From: Pelagibacteraceae bacterium
Lineage (GTDB): Bacteria > Pseudomonadota > Alphaproteobacteria > HIMB59
Length of the DNA stretch: 62,964 nt
Reading direction: 5' to 3'
Assembly: GCA_002705265.1 (NCBI GenBank)
Contig: PAHR01000001.1
Coordinates: 1-62,964, forward strand
Of the stretch, positions 20,009-29,504 are shown piece after piece. The position numbers and the translations under genes are program-made. Within the stretch, counting starts at the first letter, position 1. Each line of letters starts with the position of its first letter. A model generated the notes under the pieces. The model made no database searches. It saw nothing but the letters and a program-made list of their open reading frames with translations, and was not told where the DNA came from.

Positions 20009-21502
20009 TTATTTATCACTCTTGATATAATTAGTAATGTCAGTTTGAAAATTTTTCTTTATATTCTCATAGTCAAATTTTTCTTTATTATGTCCAAATC
20101 TAAAAAATGAATTATATCTCCAATAATCTCGGATTATATACATTCTCTGTATGCCTAATTTAATTTTATTAAATTTTAATTTAGTTTTATTAGTAAATTT
20201 GAAATTCATAGCTTCTATAATTGAATTTTTATTAATATATTTAATTACATTAGGATAATTTTGATATTGAGCATCCCCAAATAGAAGATATGGTTTTTTG
20301 ACATAATAAGATTCATGCCCTGAAGAACCATTTACACCTGCTATAAAAACAGATTTTTGCATAATTTTTATTGAATTTTCATAGTCTTTAATAAAATATA
20401 TATTTTTTAAATTTTCTCTAATCTTTATGAAATAATTTTTATCTCTATATATTATATTTTTAAAATATTTATCAAAACTTTTTGGATGTTCTTTATATAA
20501 AATAATATAATTTTTAGGAAGATGTCGAGATAATATTGATAAAGCATAATAATGCTCATAGTATATATTCCCATCTGGATTTGTTGATCTTTCCGGTTGA
20601 TAACTAGGTAAAAAGTAAATGTATTTTTTATTTTTTAATTTAGAAAAATTGATACTAAATTTATCATAGTATTTTTGCGATTGTCTCAAGCCATATTGGT
20701 TCATTTTACTTGCAAATAATATTCTTAGATATGAAGATCTTTTTGGAAAACCAAATTTTAACATAATTGGATTTATGCTTTTATTTAATTGTAGCAATCT
20801 TATAATTTTAAAAAAAATATTTTGTTTTAAATTTGATGAAAGAATTGTTTTATTAGTAAGAGGAACTCTTTTTTTATTAGTTAAACTTTTAATTTGATTG
20901 ATGATTTTAATTTCCTCTAATCTAAATATATTCTTATTTATTTTTGTAATTACATTTTTTTTGGTATTTATTTTTTTTACAAAATCATCATTGTTTTCAA
21001 TCAAACAACCAAACTCTTCAAAATATTGGAAATCAGGATAAATGAATTTAATACTATTAGATTCACAAATATCTCTAATAATTACGTCATAAACTCTATG
21101 AGGAGGACTTCCACAAATTACTAACTTAAAAGGATTACTAAGTATAATTTTAATTAATTTTCTAACTAATCTATCTATATATTGTAATCTTTGATCCAAA
21201 CTAAAATACATAAAATTTGGGAAAAATCTTGAAAGATTATTATTATATTTTAGATAATTATTTTGAAGTAATTCATAAGTACTTATAAATTTTAATTTAT
21301 TAAAAAATATTTTTTTATTATTAATTATAATATTAGGATAAGAATATAATTTTTCCGATAAATTATTATTTTTCTCATCAAAATCTTCATTAAATATATA
21401 TATATTTTTTTTATCAATATTTATTTCTTTAAAAATTTCATCCCATATAGGTGTTACTGTTCCAATGCCAAGTATTTTTTTATTCATTTTTAAATTATGC
21501 AA
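20009..21502 (-). CDS. capsule-type GT-B glycosyltransferase, paralog of 13801-15372
   Basis: 497 residues. The C-terminal half has YQPERSTNPDGN (~309-320), IILYKEHPKSF (~348-358) and AGVNGSSGHESYY near residue 395, the same layout as the protein at 13801-15372 and as Kdo/capsule-type transferases. N-terminally it has a GSPPHRVYD segment near residue 130 that also matches TVPHRIYDY in the paralog. The final nucleotides of the upstream gene overlap its start by 13 bases. Probably a second nonulosonic-type or capsule sugar transferase. Confidence 0.62.
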   Translation of the reverse strand: MHNLKMNKKILGIGTVTPIWDEIFKEINIDKKNIYIFNEDFDEKNNNLSEKLYSYPNIIINNKKIFFNKLKFISTYELLQNNYLKYNNNLSRFFPNFMYFSLDQRLQYIDRLVRKLIKIILSNPFKLVICGSPPHRVYDVIIRDICESNSIKFIYPDFQYFEEFGCLIENNDDFVKKINTKKNVITKINKNIFRLEEIKIINQIKSLTNKKRVPLTNKTILSSNLKQNIFFKIIRLLQLNKSINPIMLKFGFPKRSSYLRILFASKMNQYGLRQSQKYYDKFSINFSKLKNKKYIYFLPSYQPERSTNPDGNIYYEHYYALSILSRHLPKNYIILYKEHPKSFDKYFKNIIYRDKNYFIKIRENLKNIYFIKDYENSIKIMQKSVFIAGVNGSSGHESYYVKKPYLLFGDAQYQNYPNVIKYINKNSIIEAMNFKFTNKTKLKFNKIKLGIQRMYIIRDYWRYNSFFRFGHNKEKFDYENIKKNFQTDITNYIKSDK

Positions 21503-22362
21503 ATTTTAATTTTATTTTTTGTTATGTAAGTTATTGTTTTAACATCGAGAATTTCTAAATTATTACATTTTAATAGTTCACTTAAGTATAAATTAACACA
21601 TATGTTATTATCAGCGTATAAATCCTTAGTTAATTCTATTTTTTGCATAATATTAGAAAAATTTTCCTCATAGAATAACCAATTTATATAATTATATTTA
21701 ACAACATCTATATTAATCATTTTTTTTTCGCTGATAGTATTGAATTTTATTAAATAAATAATCTTAATTTTTAAAAATAAATTTAAAATTAAATTAATCA
21801 TTTTTTTAGTTTTGGATATTTTTTTCAAGCTTCCTCTCTGATATTTATAAAGCGTTTGATCTTTTTCACTAAGTGAATAGATTTTAATTAAAAAATCAAA
21901 AATTATATTTTTAATAAAGAAAAATTTATTTAAACTATATTTATAATTCCTATTTTTTAATATTTTTTTTTTGAACTTATACTTACTAAAAATAATTTTT
22001 TTCTCAGAGATTTTTAGTAAAGTAAATAATGTAAATGTAAATGGACAAATATCAATGTTTTCAAAAATAACTTTTTTAATTTTTTTTTCAGTCAAAAATT
22101 TATCCCAAAAATCTATTAATTCTAAAAATAAATACTCTTCATCCCTAGAATCCATCGTTTTGTAATTAAAAGTACATTTTGTAATAATTTGATTAAATTT
22201 TTGTATATATCTAATCGATTTGTTATGAATTAATCGATCTGGTATGGTTTTATTTGAGTTATTAAATAAGCTTTCAATATCTATATTTTGTCCTTTTGTA
22301 TTAATATATTTAGTAGAAGTCTCTTTTTGAATGAAAAGCGTTTTTTTTTCAATAATAAACAT
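21490..22362 (-). CDS. unknown protein, first gene of a two-gene operon with the capsule-type transferase
   Basis: 290 residues, very Lys/Ile/Asn-rich, no motif that I recognise. There is a hydrophobic segment FIKNIIFDFLIKIY near residue 150 and an amphipathic C-terminus ending in KIKICII. It overlaps the downstream capsule-type transferase by 13 bases, so it is probably co-translated with it. The segment NIDICPFTFTLFTLLKI near residue 107 loosely recalls the N-terminal part of surface-carbohydrate proteins, but I would not assign a function. Confidence 0.6.
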   Translation of the reverse strand: MFIIEKKTLFIQKETSTKYINTKGQNIDIESLFNNSNKTIPDRLIHNKSIRYIQKFNQIITKCTFNYKTMDSRDEEYLFLELIDFWDKFLTEKKIKKVIFENIDICPFTFTLFTLLKISEKKIIFSKYKFKKKILKNRNYKYSLNKFFFIKNIIFDFLIKIYSLSEKDQTLYKYQRGSLKKISKTKKMINLILNLFLKIKIIYLIKFNTISEKKMINIDVVKYNYINWLFYEENFSNIMQKIELTKDLYADNNICVNLYLSELLKCNNLEILDVKTITYITKNKIKICII

Positions 22363-22423
22363 TTTAATATTCTAAGTAATTTGAATAGTATATTAATGAG
22401 ATTATATATCTAGGTTATAAAAA

Positions 22424-23419
22424 TTGCGAAAAATTTTATTTATTTATGAAAAAAAAAATTGGTCTATTTATGACGATGGCTATAATTTAAAAAAACATAA
22501 TCAAAATATAATTCTTTCTAAATTACCAATACCTATTTTTTTTTATATTAAAATAATACATTTTGGGTCCTTTAATCTTTTAAGAAAATACAAATTCCTT
22601 CTAAGAATTTTAAAATTATTTAAATTTAAAATTATCTGCTCTTGGTACCATATTGATGATTCAAAAGATAAAAATTTTTATAATTTTCATGATTTATATA
22701 ATTATGTTGATAAATGGCATGTTACAACAGATGAAATTTATAGTCATTTATTAAAAGAGAATGTAGTAAAAAATAAAATTAAAAAAATTTTTTTAGGATT
22801 TGAATCAAAATTATTTTATCCACCAGATATTTCCCAAATTATAGATTTAAAAAACAAATTAGATTTACCTAAAATTAACAATACTATTATTATAGGATCA
22901 TTTCAAAAAGACGGATCAGGATGGAATGGTGGTGATTTAATTAAGCAAATTAAAAGACCGCAGTTATTTATTAATTTTGTAAAACAATTAAAAAAAACAA
23001 ATTATGATATTTTTGTTGTTCTTTCTGGTCCTTCAAGAAATTTTGTAATAAATGAATTAAAAAAAAACCAGATAAAATATAAGTATTTTGGATATGTTAG
23101 CCAAGAAAAGTTATCCCAATTATTTAAAGTTATTGATTACTATTTTATTACTTCAATTAAAGAAGGTGGGCCTAAAAGCTTAATCGAAGCGACAGCTTCT
23201 AATAAAAAAGTTATTTCAACAAATGTAGGGATGTCAGGTTATGTTCTAAAAAAATATTTAAACGGTGTGATTATTAATGAAGATGAATTTGAAAATTTTT
23301 GTGACATTTTTTCAAAATTTCACAAAACTAAAATTAATGTAGACTACAAATCTTTTAAAAAAGAATTTGATTGGGAAAGCATATCTAATAAATATAAGGA
23401 ATTACTATATGACCTTTAA
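22424..23419 (+). CDS. glycosyltransferase family 4
   Basis: GT-B retaining-type transferase. The C-terminal domain has FGYVSQEKLSQLF near residue 228 and the donor-site motif KEGGPKSLIEATASNKKVIST near residues 250-270, where GT4 enzymes carry an E-x(7)-E pair. The N-terminal domain is shortened, giving 331 residues compared with about 370. The start is TTG (22424). Convergent with the oxidoreductase-like gene, overlapping it by 15 bases. Donor and acceptor unknown. Confidence 0.8.
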   Translation: MRKILFIYEKKNWSIYDDGYNLKKHNQNIILSKLPIPIFFYIKIIHFGSFNLLRKYKFLLRILKLFKFKIICSWYHIDDSKDKNFYNFHDLYNYVDKWHVTTDEIYSHLLKENVVKNKIKKIFLGFESKLFYPPDISQIIDLKNKLDLPKINNTIIIGSFQKDGSGWNGGDLIKQIKRPQLFINFVKQLKKTNYDIFVVLSGPSRNFVINELKKNQIKYKYFGYVSQEKLSQLFKVIDYYFITSIKEGGPKSLIEATASNKKVISTNVGMSGYVLKKYLNGVIINEDEFENFCDIFSKFHKTKINVDYKSFKKEFDWESISNKYKELLYDL

Positions 23420-24166
23420 TTTATGAAAATATCTTATTAATTTTAGCTTAAAACATAATTTATTTATGAAATTATAATCATTTACATCAAAATAAGTTTT
23501 ATTAAACATTGATATGTATTTGAGAAAAAATTTTTTTCTAAAAAGTAAATCTTTTTCAAAAGAGTTCTTTTCATTTGTATCGTATATTTTTTCCACAATT
23601 CCATTTGCTTTAATATAGATTTTTAATTTTCTTTTAATTGTTTTTTTATAATTTGATTTGATAGTTATACTATTATGCCTAATGTAAAAAAAATTTTTAT
23701 TTGCCTTGTTTATAGTTGTTATTTTTTCTCCTAAAATAAAATATATGATAGCTAAAAAGTGGTAAAGCACATAAAAACCATCATTTTCAATAAATATTTT
23801 TTGATATTTTTGTTTTTTAATAATTTTTCTTAAATAAAGGTATTCTTTTAAAAATGGATATTCTTCTAATACCCACACTTTACCAATTTTTTTCCTAAAA
23901 ATTTGAAATTTTATTAACGAAATACTTGGTGTTTCAACAAATATTGATCCTTTGAAATTTAATTTTTTTAATGAAAAAATATAATACAAAAATTTAGATC
24001 TTTTTAATGATATAAATATACTTTCTGAATTTACTAAGTCAGATAAAGAATTTGTGAATTTATTATTTTTTATATTTCTTCTAAAAATATAGTCTATATT
24101 TAAATATTTAGAATTGATGTATGTTTTTCTAACTCTATTTCCATAACCAATAATTGATAATCCCAT
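23405..24166 (-). CDS. degenerate Gfo/Idh/MocA oxidoreductase-like protein
   Basis: The first 20 residues, SIIGYGNRVRKTYI, look like the Rossmann glycine motif of sugar oxidoreductases of the Gfo/Idh/MocA family, and FVETPS near residue 77 corresponds to the family's EKPP/EKPL-like strand. Beyond about residue 110 the resemblance fades, and the length (253) is well below the usual 320-360. It may be a shrunken member or an unrelated Rossmann protein. It lies 6 bases downstream of the 2-oxoglutarate oxygenase gene in the same direction. Confidence 0.45.
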   Translation of the reverse strand: MGLSIIGYGNRVRKTYINSKYLNIDYIFRRNIKNNKFTNSLSDLVNSESIFISLKRSKFLYYIFSLKKLNFKGSIFVETPSISLIKFQIFRKKIGKVWVLEEYPFLKEYLYLRKIIKKQKYQKIFIENDGFYVLYHFLAIIYFILGEKITTINKANKNFFYIRHNSITIKSNYKKTIKRKLKIYIKANGIVEKIYDTNEKNSFEKDLLFRKKFFLKYISMFNKTYFDVNDYNFINKLCFKLKLIRYFHKLKVI

Positions 24167-24172
24167 AAAAAA

Positions 24173-24865
24173 TTAATTTAATATTTTTTTATGTATATCT
24201 ATAAAAGTTTTACTTCTCTCATTTTGGTAAAATTTATCAATAGTTTCCTGAGTTGCAAAATTATATATAATTCTTGGCCTAGGTATATCTTTAAGTGACT
24301 GTTCAGCTTTATGAAGAGTAGTAGTATCCATTAATACACCGTATTCATTTCCACAAAAAAAGCTTTTCTTATTAAGTTTAAATGAACTGAAGTACTTATC
24401 AATAAAACTAAAATTAAGTCTGCTATGAGTTTCTGTAATAATTGAAAATTCTTTTGAATCTTCTTCGAATAACTTTGGAAATACTAAAAATTTATAACAT
24501 GGTAAAAACGGTCCTATAATTTTCGATTTTTTAATATAAGTGTCTCTATGCCAAGTCATATATGAAAGACCTTTATAACAAATTCTATATTGAATATTTG
24601 TGAGAAAGACTTTCTTATTAACCAATGAATTTATTTTTTTATCTATTTCATTTTTAAATAATAAATCAAACAAAAAAGGTTCATCTAAAATACTTTGAAG
24701 TTCAAAATCTTTTGTATTCTTATATTTGTATAGCCATTTAGAGTCATGCTTTTTATCACTTATAACCTCTTTAAATTTATTTCTTATAAGATCTTGGCTA
24801 AAATTTAACTTATCTAATCTAAATTCTTGATAGCCTTTTTGATAAAAGAATTCACTATTGACCAT
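24173..24865 (-). CDS. Fe(II)/2-oxoglutarate oxygenase, phytanoyl-CoA dioxygenase-like
   Basis: 230 residues. The iron facial triad is visible as H106-x-D108 in TWHRDTY and H185 in TTTLHKAEQS, and the 2-oxoglutarate-binding Arg as R196 or R198 in PRPRIIYNF. Spacing and length fit the small PhyH-like family. Such enzymes hydroxylate or desaturate small molecules and occasionally sugars or lipids. Here it is the first gene of a two-gene minus operon inside a glycosyltransferase block, so a role in tailoring the glycan or its lipid is plausible but unproven. Confidence 0.72.
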   Translation of the reverse strand: MVNSEFFYQKGYQEFRLDKLNFSQDLIRNKFKEVISDKKHDSKWLYKYKNTKDFELQSILDEPFLFDLLFKNEIDKKINSLVNKKVFLTNIQYRICYKGLSYMTWHRDTYIKKSKIIGPFLPCYKFLVFPKLFEEDSKEFSIITETHSRLNFSFIDKYFSSFKLNKKSFFCGNEYGVLMDTTTLHKAEQSLKDIPRPRIIYNFATQETIDKFYQNERSKTFIDIHKKILN

Positions 24866-24895
24866 TTTGGTTGTAATTTATTTGTTTACTTTAGA

Positions 24896-25849
24896 ATGTT
24901 TTATATAAATTTCAATTTAAACCTTAATTCAGGTGGTGGTAATAGTTTTTTAACTAGACTTAAAGCAGAATTAGATAAACTGAAGCTTTATTCAAATATC
25001 CATAAATCCAAATATATTATTATTAATAGCCATCATAACGTTTTAAGAGCTTTGATCATAAGAATTATTTACGCTAATAAGGTATTTATTCATAGGGTAG
25101 ATGGACCAATCGGATTATATGTAGGCAAAGATGATTTTAGAGATAAATTAGTTCAAAACTTAAATAAAATTTCTGATTTGACTATTTTTCAATCGAATTG
25201 GTCAAAAAAAATGAATTTAAAATTATTGAAAATTGGAAATAAACATAGCCCTGTAATATATAATGGATCAAAAATTTTCAAACAAAGAAAAGCAAATGAA
25301 AATAAAAAAATATCTATAATTATTTCTTCCTGGTCTACCAATACAAATAAGGGAATAAATTTTTTTTCATATTTAGATAAAATGTTAGATTTTAAAAAGT
25401 ACAGAGTTGATTTTTATGGTAATACAAATTATCAATTCAAAAACGTTAAAATTATTAAAAATAAAAATTTTAAAGATTTAGAAAAGATAATTCCAAATTA
25501 TGACTTGTCATTAATTTGCAGTAAAAATGATCCTTGCTCTAATTTTTTAATCGAATCAATTAATTCAAATATTGATGTACTTTCCTTAAGTAGTGGGGGT
25601 CATAATGAATTAATAGTAAATAAAAAATGTTTTTTTAAAGATAAGGAAGATCTTTATGCGAAAATTATGAGGTATAAGAGAAAATCTTATAAATCTAATA
25701 CTCAATATGATATAAAAAATTCTGTAAATTTGTATATAATTAATTCAAATAAAATAAAAAAACCAATATATAGAAATAGGTTATTTATCTTGAAAATTTT
25801 TATAATTACTTTTTTTAACATACTATTAAGTAAAGTTAATAAAATTTAA
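24896..25849 (+). CDS. glycosyltransferase, GT4-like
   Basis: I place the start at ATG 24896 (MFYINFNLNLNSGGGNSF); the longer reading from 24827 would run back into the divergent oxygenase gene and lacks similarity. The N-terminal SGGGNSF loop, HRVDGP (~65-70) and FQSNWSK (~97-103) are features of family 4-like transferases acting in capsule loci. The C-terminal motif SKNDPCSNFLIESINSN (~210-226) corresponds to the E-x(7)-E donor site. About 317 residues. The stop is 1 base before the next ATG. Confidence 0.72.
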   Translation: MFYINFNLNLNSGGGNSFLTRLKAELDKLKLYSNIHKSKYIIINSHHNVLRALIIRIIYANKVFIHRVDGPIGLYVGKDDFRDKLVQNLNKISDLTIFQSNWSKKMNLKLLKIGNKHSPVIYNGSKIFKQRKANENKKISIIISSWSTNTNKGINFFSYLDKMLDFKKYRVDFYGNTNYQFKNVKIIKNKNFKDLEKIIPNYDLSLICSKNDPCSNFLIESINSNIDVLSLSSGGHNELIVNKKCFFKDKEDLYAKIMRYKRKSYKSNTQYDIKNSVNLYIINSNKIKKPIYRNRLFILKIFIITFFNILLSKVNKI

Positions 25850-25850
25850 C

Positions 25851-27083
25851 ATGTACAAAATTTCAGTAATTGGATTAGGTTATATTGGTTTTCCATTAGC
25901 CGCGATGTTATCAAAAAATTATAAAGTTATAGGATATGATCAAAATCCAAATAGAATTGTTAATTTAAATTTAGGATTAGATGATAACAAGCAGTATTCG
26001 AAAAAATTTATTTCTAACTTAAATAATATTCTTTTAACTGATAATCATAATGAATTAAAAAATTCAGATATCTTTATAATAACTGTCCCGACACCGATTG
26101 ATAAAAACAAATCTCCTGATTTATCCCTTTTAAAAAAAGCATCTAAACTAATCTCTAAATATATAAAAAAGAATTCTATAGTAATATTAGAGTCAACTGT
26201 TTATCCCGGAGTAACAGAAAATATATGTGGGGCTATTATAGAAAAATTTTCTAAATTACGTTCCAAAAAAGATTTTTTTTTAGCATACAGCCCAGAGAGA
26301 ATGAATCCTGGTGATAATAAAAGATCAATTGATAAGATTACTAAAGTTATAGGAGCTTGTGATCTAAAGACATTGAAAACTGTTTCAAAAATTTATGCAA
26401 GTTTTCTAGGAAAAAAAATCTTTCATGCAAGTAGTATAAAAATAGCTGAAGCTGCAAAAGTTATAGAAAATACACAAAGAGATATCAATATTGCTTTTAT
26501 GAATGAAATTAAAGAAATTTTTGATAAGACAAATATAGATACATTTGAAGTTTTAAATGCTGCTAAAACTAAATGGAATTTTTTGAATTTTGAACCAGGT
26601 TTAGTTGGAGGGCATTGTATAGGAGTTGATCCCTATTATTTAGCTGAATTTGCAAAAAAAAATAAAATAGATCCAAAAGTTATACTTTCTGGAAGATCGA
26701 CAAATGAAAAAGCAACAAAATTACTATTTAATCAGATTAAAGTTTATCTAAAAGAAATAAAAAAACCAAATATTTTAGTTTTAGGATGTACATTTAAGGA
26801 GGACTGTCCAGATATTAGAAATTCTAAAATTATTGAACTCTGTTTAAACTTACAAAAGTTATGCAATAATTTATCAATATATGATCCGTGGGTAAATAAA
26901 TTCGATAGAGAAAAATTAAATTTTAAATTTGTTGATAAATTACCAAAAAAAGAAAACATAAACTTAATCTTAATAGCTGTAAAACACAGTATTTTTAAAC
27001 AGATTGGACTTAAGAGAATTAAATCAATTTCAAATAAAAAAACATTAGAAATAATTGATTATAAAAGAATTTTCAAAACTTAA
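25851..27083 (+). CDS. tviB: UDP-N-acetyl-hexosamine 6-dehydrogenase (TviB/VipA type)
   Basis: Oxidises C6 of a UDP-HexNAc to the uronate. It shows the Rossmann motif GLGYIGFPLA (~8-17), VPTPID near residue 81, ESTVYPGVTE near residue 115, SPERMNPGD near residue 147, and the catalytic Cys in PGLVGGHCIGVDPYYL near residue 258. The C-terminal GCTFKEDCPDIRNSK is characteristic. It resembles the Vi-antigen-type UDP-GalNAc/GlcNAc dehydrogenases more than UDP-glucose dehydrogenase. It pairs with the downstream UronA epimerase-like gene at 28482, suggesting a UDP-HexNAcA or its epimer in the glycan. Confidence 0.87.
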   Translation: MYKISVIGLGYIGFPLAAMLSKNYKVIGYDQNPNRIVNLNLGLDDNKQYSKKFISNLNNILLTDNHNELKNSDIFIITVPTPIDKNKSPDLSLLKKASKLISKYIKKNSIVILESTVYPGVTENICGAIIEKFSKLRSKKDFFLAYSPERMNPGDNKRSIDKITKVIGACDLKTLKTVSKIYASFLGKKIFHASSIKIAEAAKVIENTQRDINIAFMNEIKEIFDKTNIDTFEVLNAAKTKWNFLNFEPGLVGGHCIGVDPYYLAEFAKKNKIDPKVILSGRSTNEKATKLLFNQIKVYLKEIKKPNILVLGCTFKEDCPDIRNSKIIELCLNLQKLCNNLSIYDPWVNKFDREKLNFKFVDKLPKKENINLILIAVKHSIFKQIGLKRIKSISNKKTLEIIDYKRIFKT

Positions 27084-27086
27084 TTT

Positions 27087-28433
27087 ATGTTAAATCTTAA
27101 CAGTAATAAAATTATAAAATTAGATTATGTTTTAATTTTTTTCATTTGCTCACTACCATTAGTATTAATTTCAGGTCCATTTCTTCCTGACCTATTTGTA
27201 GTACTCTCTGGATTAATCTTTATATATCTAATGTTTAAAAAAAAAATATTATTTAATTTTTTCAATAAATACGTTTTTTTACTTTTAAGTTTTTATCTAG
27301 TTTCAATAATATCTTCTTTTTTATCAAACAATATAATCATGTCTTTTGAAAGTTCATTATTTTATTTTAGATTTTACTTTTTACCCTTAGTAATGTTTTA
27401 TTTATTATTAAAATTTGAGAGTAAATTAATATCGCTAATTTGTATTATTTTATATATATCACTAATTATTATTTTCATAAGTATATTATATGAAGGTTTT
27501 TTAAATGGATTTAATGATCCGCAGTATTCAGGACTATTCGGTGATGAGCACATAGCAGGAAGTTTCACTTCAAGGTTTTACCCCCTAATAGTTTGCCTAA
27601 CTTTTTTTATTATTAGCGAAGATAATAAATATTTACCTTATATCTTAGCTTTAGTTATAATCATGTCATCTTTAATTTTACTTTTGAGCGGCGAACGAGC
27701 TTCAATAGTATACTTTTTTATATCAAACTTATTTTTTTTATTTTTTTTACCTAAATTTAAAAATATATTTTTAATAATATTTTCTGCTTTGATATTGATA
27801 TTGTCAGTCAATATTTCAAACATTAAATCTATCGATAGGATAATTAATAAAACATATGATCAGATTTTTACTTCAATTAATGGTCAAAATCCATCTTTAG
27901 TAGCTTTTTCACCTCATCATCAATCTCATTATTTAACCGCTTACAAAATGTTTAAACATAATCCTATAATTGGAATTGGGCCAAAATTATTTAGAGAAGA
28001 GTGTGATCACGATAAATATTTTTCAAGATTTAAATGGGTACCATATAATTTAGTAGATAATAATGGTCCAATACCGAGAGAATATATAAGGCCATTTGGA
28101 GTAACAGGCAGGTGGATAAGTGGTTGTTCCACACACCCTCATAATTCATACATGCAACTTCTTGCAGAGACAGGAGTAATAGGTTTTGGGATATTTTTAT
28201 TTTTTTTTATTATGGTTTTTTCAAAAATGATAAGAGAGTGTAAAAACTTTTATCAAAAAATTTATAAAAAAAACAAGCATCATTATATTTTATTTTCTTC
28301 TTTACTTTCAATTTTTATATCTCTTTTCCCATTAATTCCTACAGGTAGCATTTTCAACAATTGGGTAAATGTTGTATATTATTTTCCCATTGGTCTGTTA
28401 ATATATTCTCTCAATAAAACAAAATTAAGGTAA
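27087..28433 (+). CDS. O-antigen ligase/polymerase-like membrane protein (WaaL/Wzy_C)
   Basis: 448 residues with roughly ten to twelve hydrophobic segments. The large periplasmic loop (~265-350) ends in HPHNSYMQLLAETGVIGFG, the His-containing signature of the Wzy_C/O-antigen ligase family; LLSGERASIVYF near residue 205 is the other conserved element. It either ligates lipid-linked glycan to lipid A-core or polymerises repeat units. A second, unrelated polymerase candidate (EpsG-like) lies at 56848, so ligase may be the better guess. Located between tviB and the epimerase. Confidence 0.82.
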   Translation: MLNLNSNKIIKLDYVLIFFICSLPLVLISGPFLPDLFVVLSGLIFIYLMFKKKILFNFFNKYVFLLLSFYLVSIISSFLSNNIIMSFESSLFYFRFYFLPLVMFYLLLKFESKLISLICIILYISLIIIFISILYEGFLNGFNDPQYSGLFGDEHIAGSFTSRFYPLIVCLTFFIISEDNKYLPYILALVIIMSSLILLLSGERASIVYFFISNLFFLFFLPKFKNIFLIIFSALILILSVNISNIKSIDRIINKTYDQIFTSINGQNPSLVAFSPHHQSHYLTAYKMFKHNPIIGIGPKLFREECDHDKYFSRFKWVPYNLVDNNGPIPREYIRPFGVTGRWISGCSTHPHNSYMQLLAETGVIGFGIFLFFFIMVFSKMIRECKNFYQKIYKKNKHHYILFSSLLSIFISLFPLIPTGSIFNNWVNVVYYFPIGLLIYSLNKTKLR

Positions 28434-28481
28434 ATTATATTTATCTTTAAATTTATAAATTTTAATGTTTAATAAAAAAAT

Positions 28482-29498
28482 ATGAAAATTTTAATAACAG
28501 GTTGTTCAGGTTTTATAGGATATCATTTAACTCACAAGCTTCTATCAAAGAATATAAAGGTAATTGGTGTTGATATGATGAACGATTATTATGATATAAA
28601 TTTGAAAAAAAAAAGACTCTCAAATTTAAAAAAGTTAGCAAAACCAAACAAGAATTTTGTTTTCTATAAACTTAATATTTCAGACTTTAAAAAATTAAAT
28701 AAGGTTTTCAATGAAAATAAACTTGATTATGTAATTAATTTAGCAGCACAGGCAGGAGTAAGAGATTCTATTAAAATACCCCAAAGATATTTAGATTATA
28801 ATATAACAGGTTTTTTAAATATATTAGAATTGTCCAACAAGCATAATATAAAACATCTTTTGTATGCTTCTACTAGCTCAATTTACGGTTTAAACAAAAA
28901 TTTTCCATTGAAGGAAAGCGAATCTACTGAACATCAAATACAATTTTATGCTGTTACCAAAAAAACTAACGAATTGATGGCTCATGCTTGGAGTCAATTA
29001 TATAATTTACCTGTAACTGGATTCAGATTTTTTACAGTTTATGGTCCCTGGGGTAGGCCTGATATGGCTTTATACAAGTTTGCAGATAGTATCATTAATA
29101 ATAAACCTATTGAGCTATTTAATAAAGGAGATCACGTAAGAGATTTTACATATATTGATGATGTAATTCATGGAATTTATTCAGCTATAAAAAAAATTCC
29201 AAAAAAAAATAATAAAAACATTAATTTTAATACATCTAATTCAACCTCGCCATTTAAGATCTATAATTTAGGTTGTGGTAGAGAGGTAACATTAAAGAAT
29301 TACTTAAGGTTAATAGAGAAAAATTTGAATAAAAAAGCAAAAATTAAATATCTTCCAATGCAGCTTGGAGATATACATAAAACTTCTGCTGATATAACTC
29401 TAGCAAAAAAAGAATTGGGCTATAATCCAAAAGTTAATGTTGAAGAAGGTATTAAAAATTTTATATCTTGGTTTAAATATTACAAAAAATACAAATAA
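28482..29498 (+). CDS. UDP-glucuronate/HexNAcA 4-epimerase-like SDR
   Basis: Extended SDR epimerase. It shows GCSGFIGYHL (~7-16), the GAE-family signature MNDYYDINLKKKRL (~33-46), LAAQAGVRDSI near residue 88, YASTSSIYG near residue 127, the YAVTK catalytic pair near residue 152, and GPWGRPDMA near residue 180. These are typical of UDP-glucuronate 4-epimerases (LpsL/Cap1J type). Since tviB is in the same operon, the natural substrate may be its UDP-uronate. Length 338 is normal. Confidence 0.85.
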   Translation: MKILITGCSGFIGYHLTHKLLSKNIKVIGVDMMNDYYDINLKKKRLSNLKKLAKPNKNFVFYKLNISDFKKLNKVFNENKLDYVINLAAQAGVRDSIKIPQRYLDYNITGFLNILELSNKHNIKHLLYASTSSIYGLNKNFPLKESESTEHQIQFYAVTKKTNELMAHAWSQLYNLPVTGFRFFTVYGPWGRPDMALYKFADSIINNKPIELFNKGDHVRDFTYIDDVIHGIYSAIKKIPKKNNKNINFNTSNSTSPFKIYNLGCGREVTLKNYLRLIEKNLNKKAKIKYLPMQLGDIHKTSADITLAKKELGYNPKVNVEEGIKNFISWFKYYKKYK

Positions 29499-29504
29499 TA
29501 AAGT

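Noticed and set aside
24827-24895. N-terminal extension of the GT at 24896
   Set aside because: It would overlap the divergent oxygenase gene and does not look like the family; the ATG at 24896 begins the conserved part.
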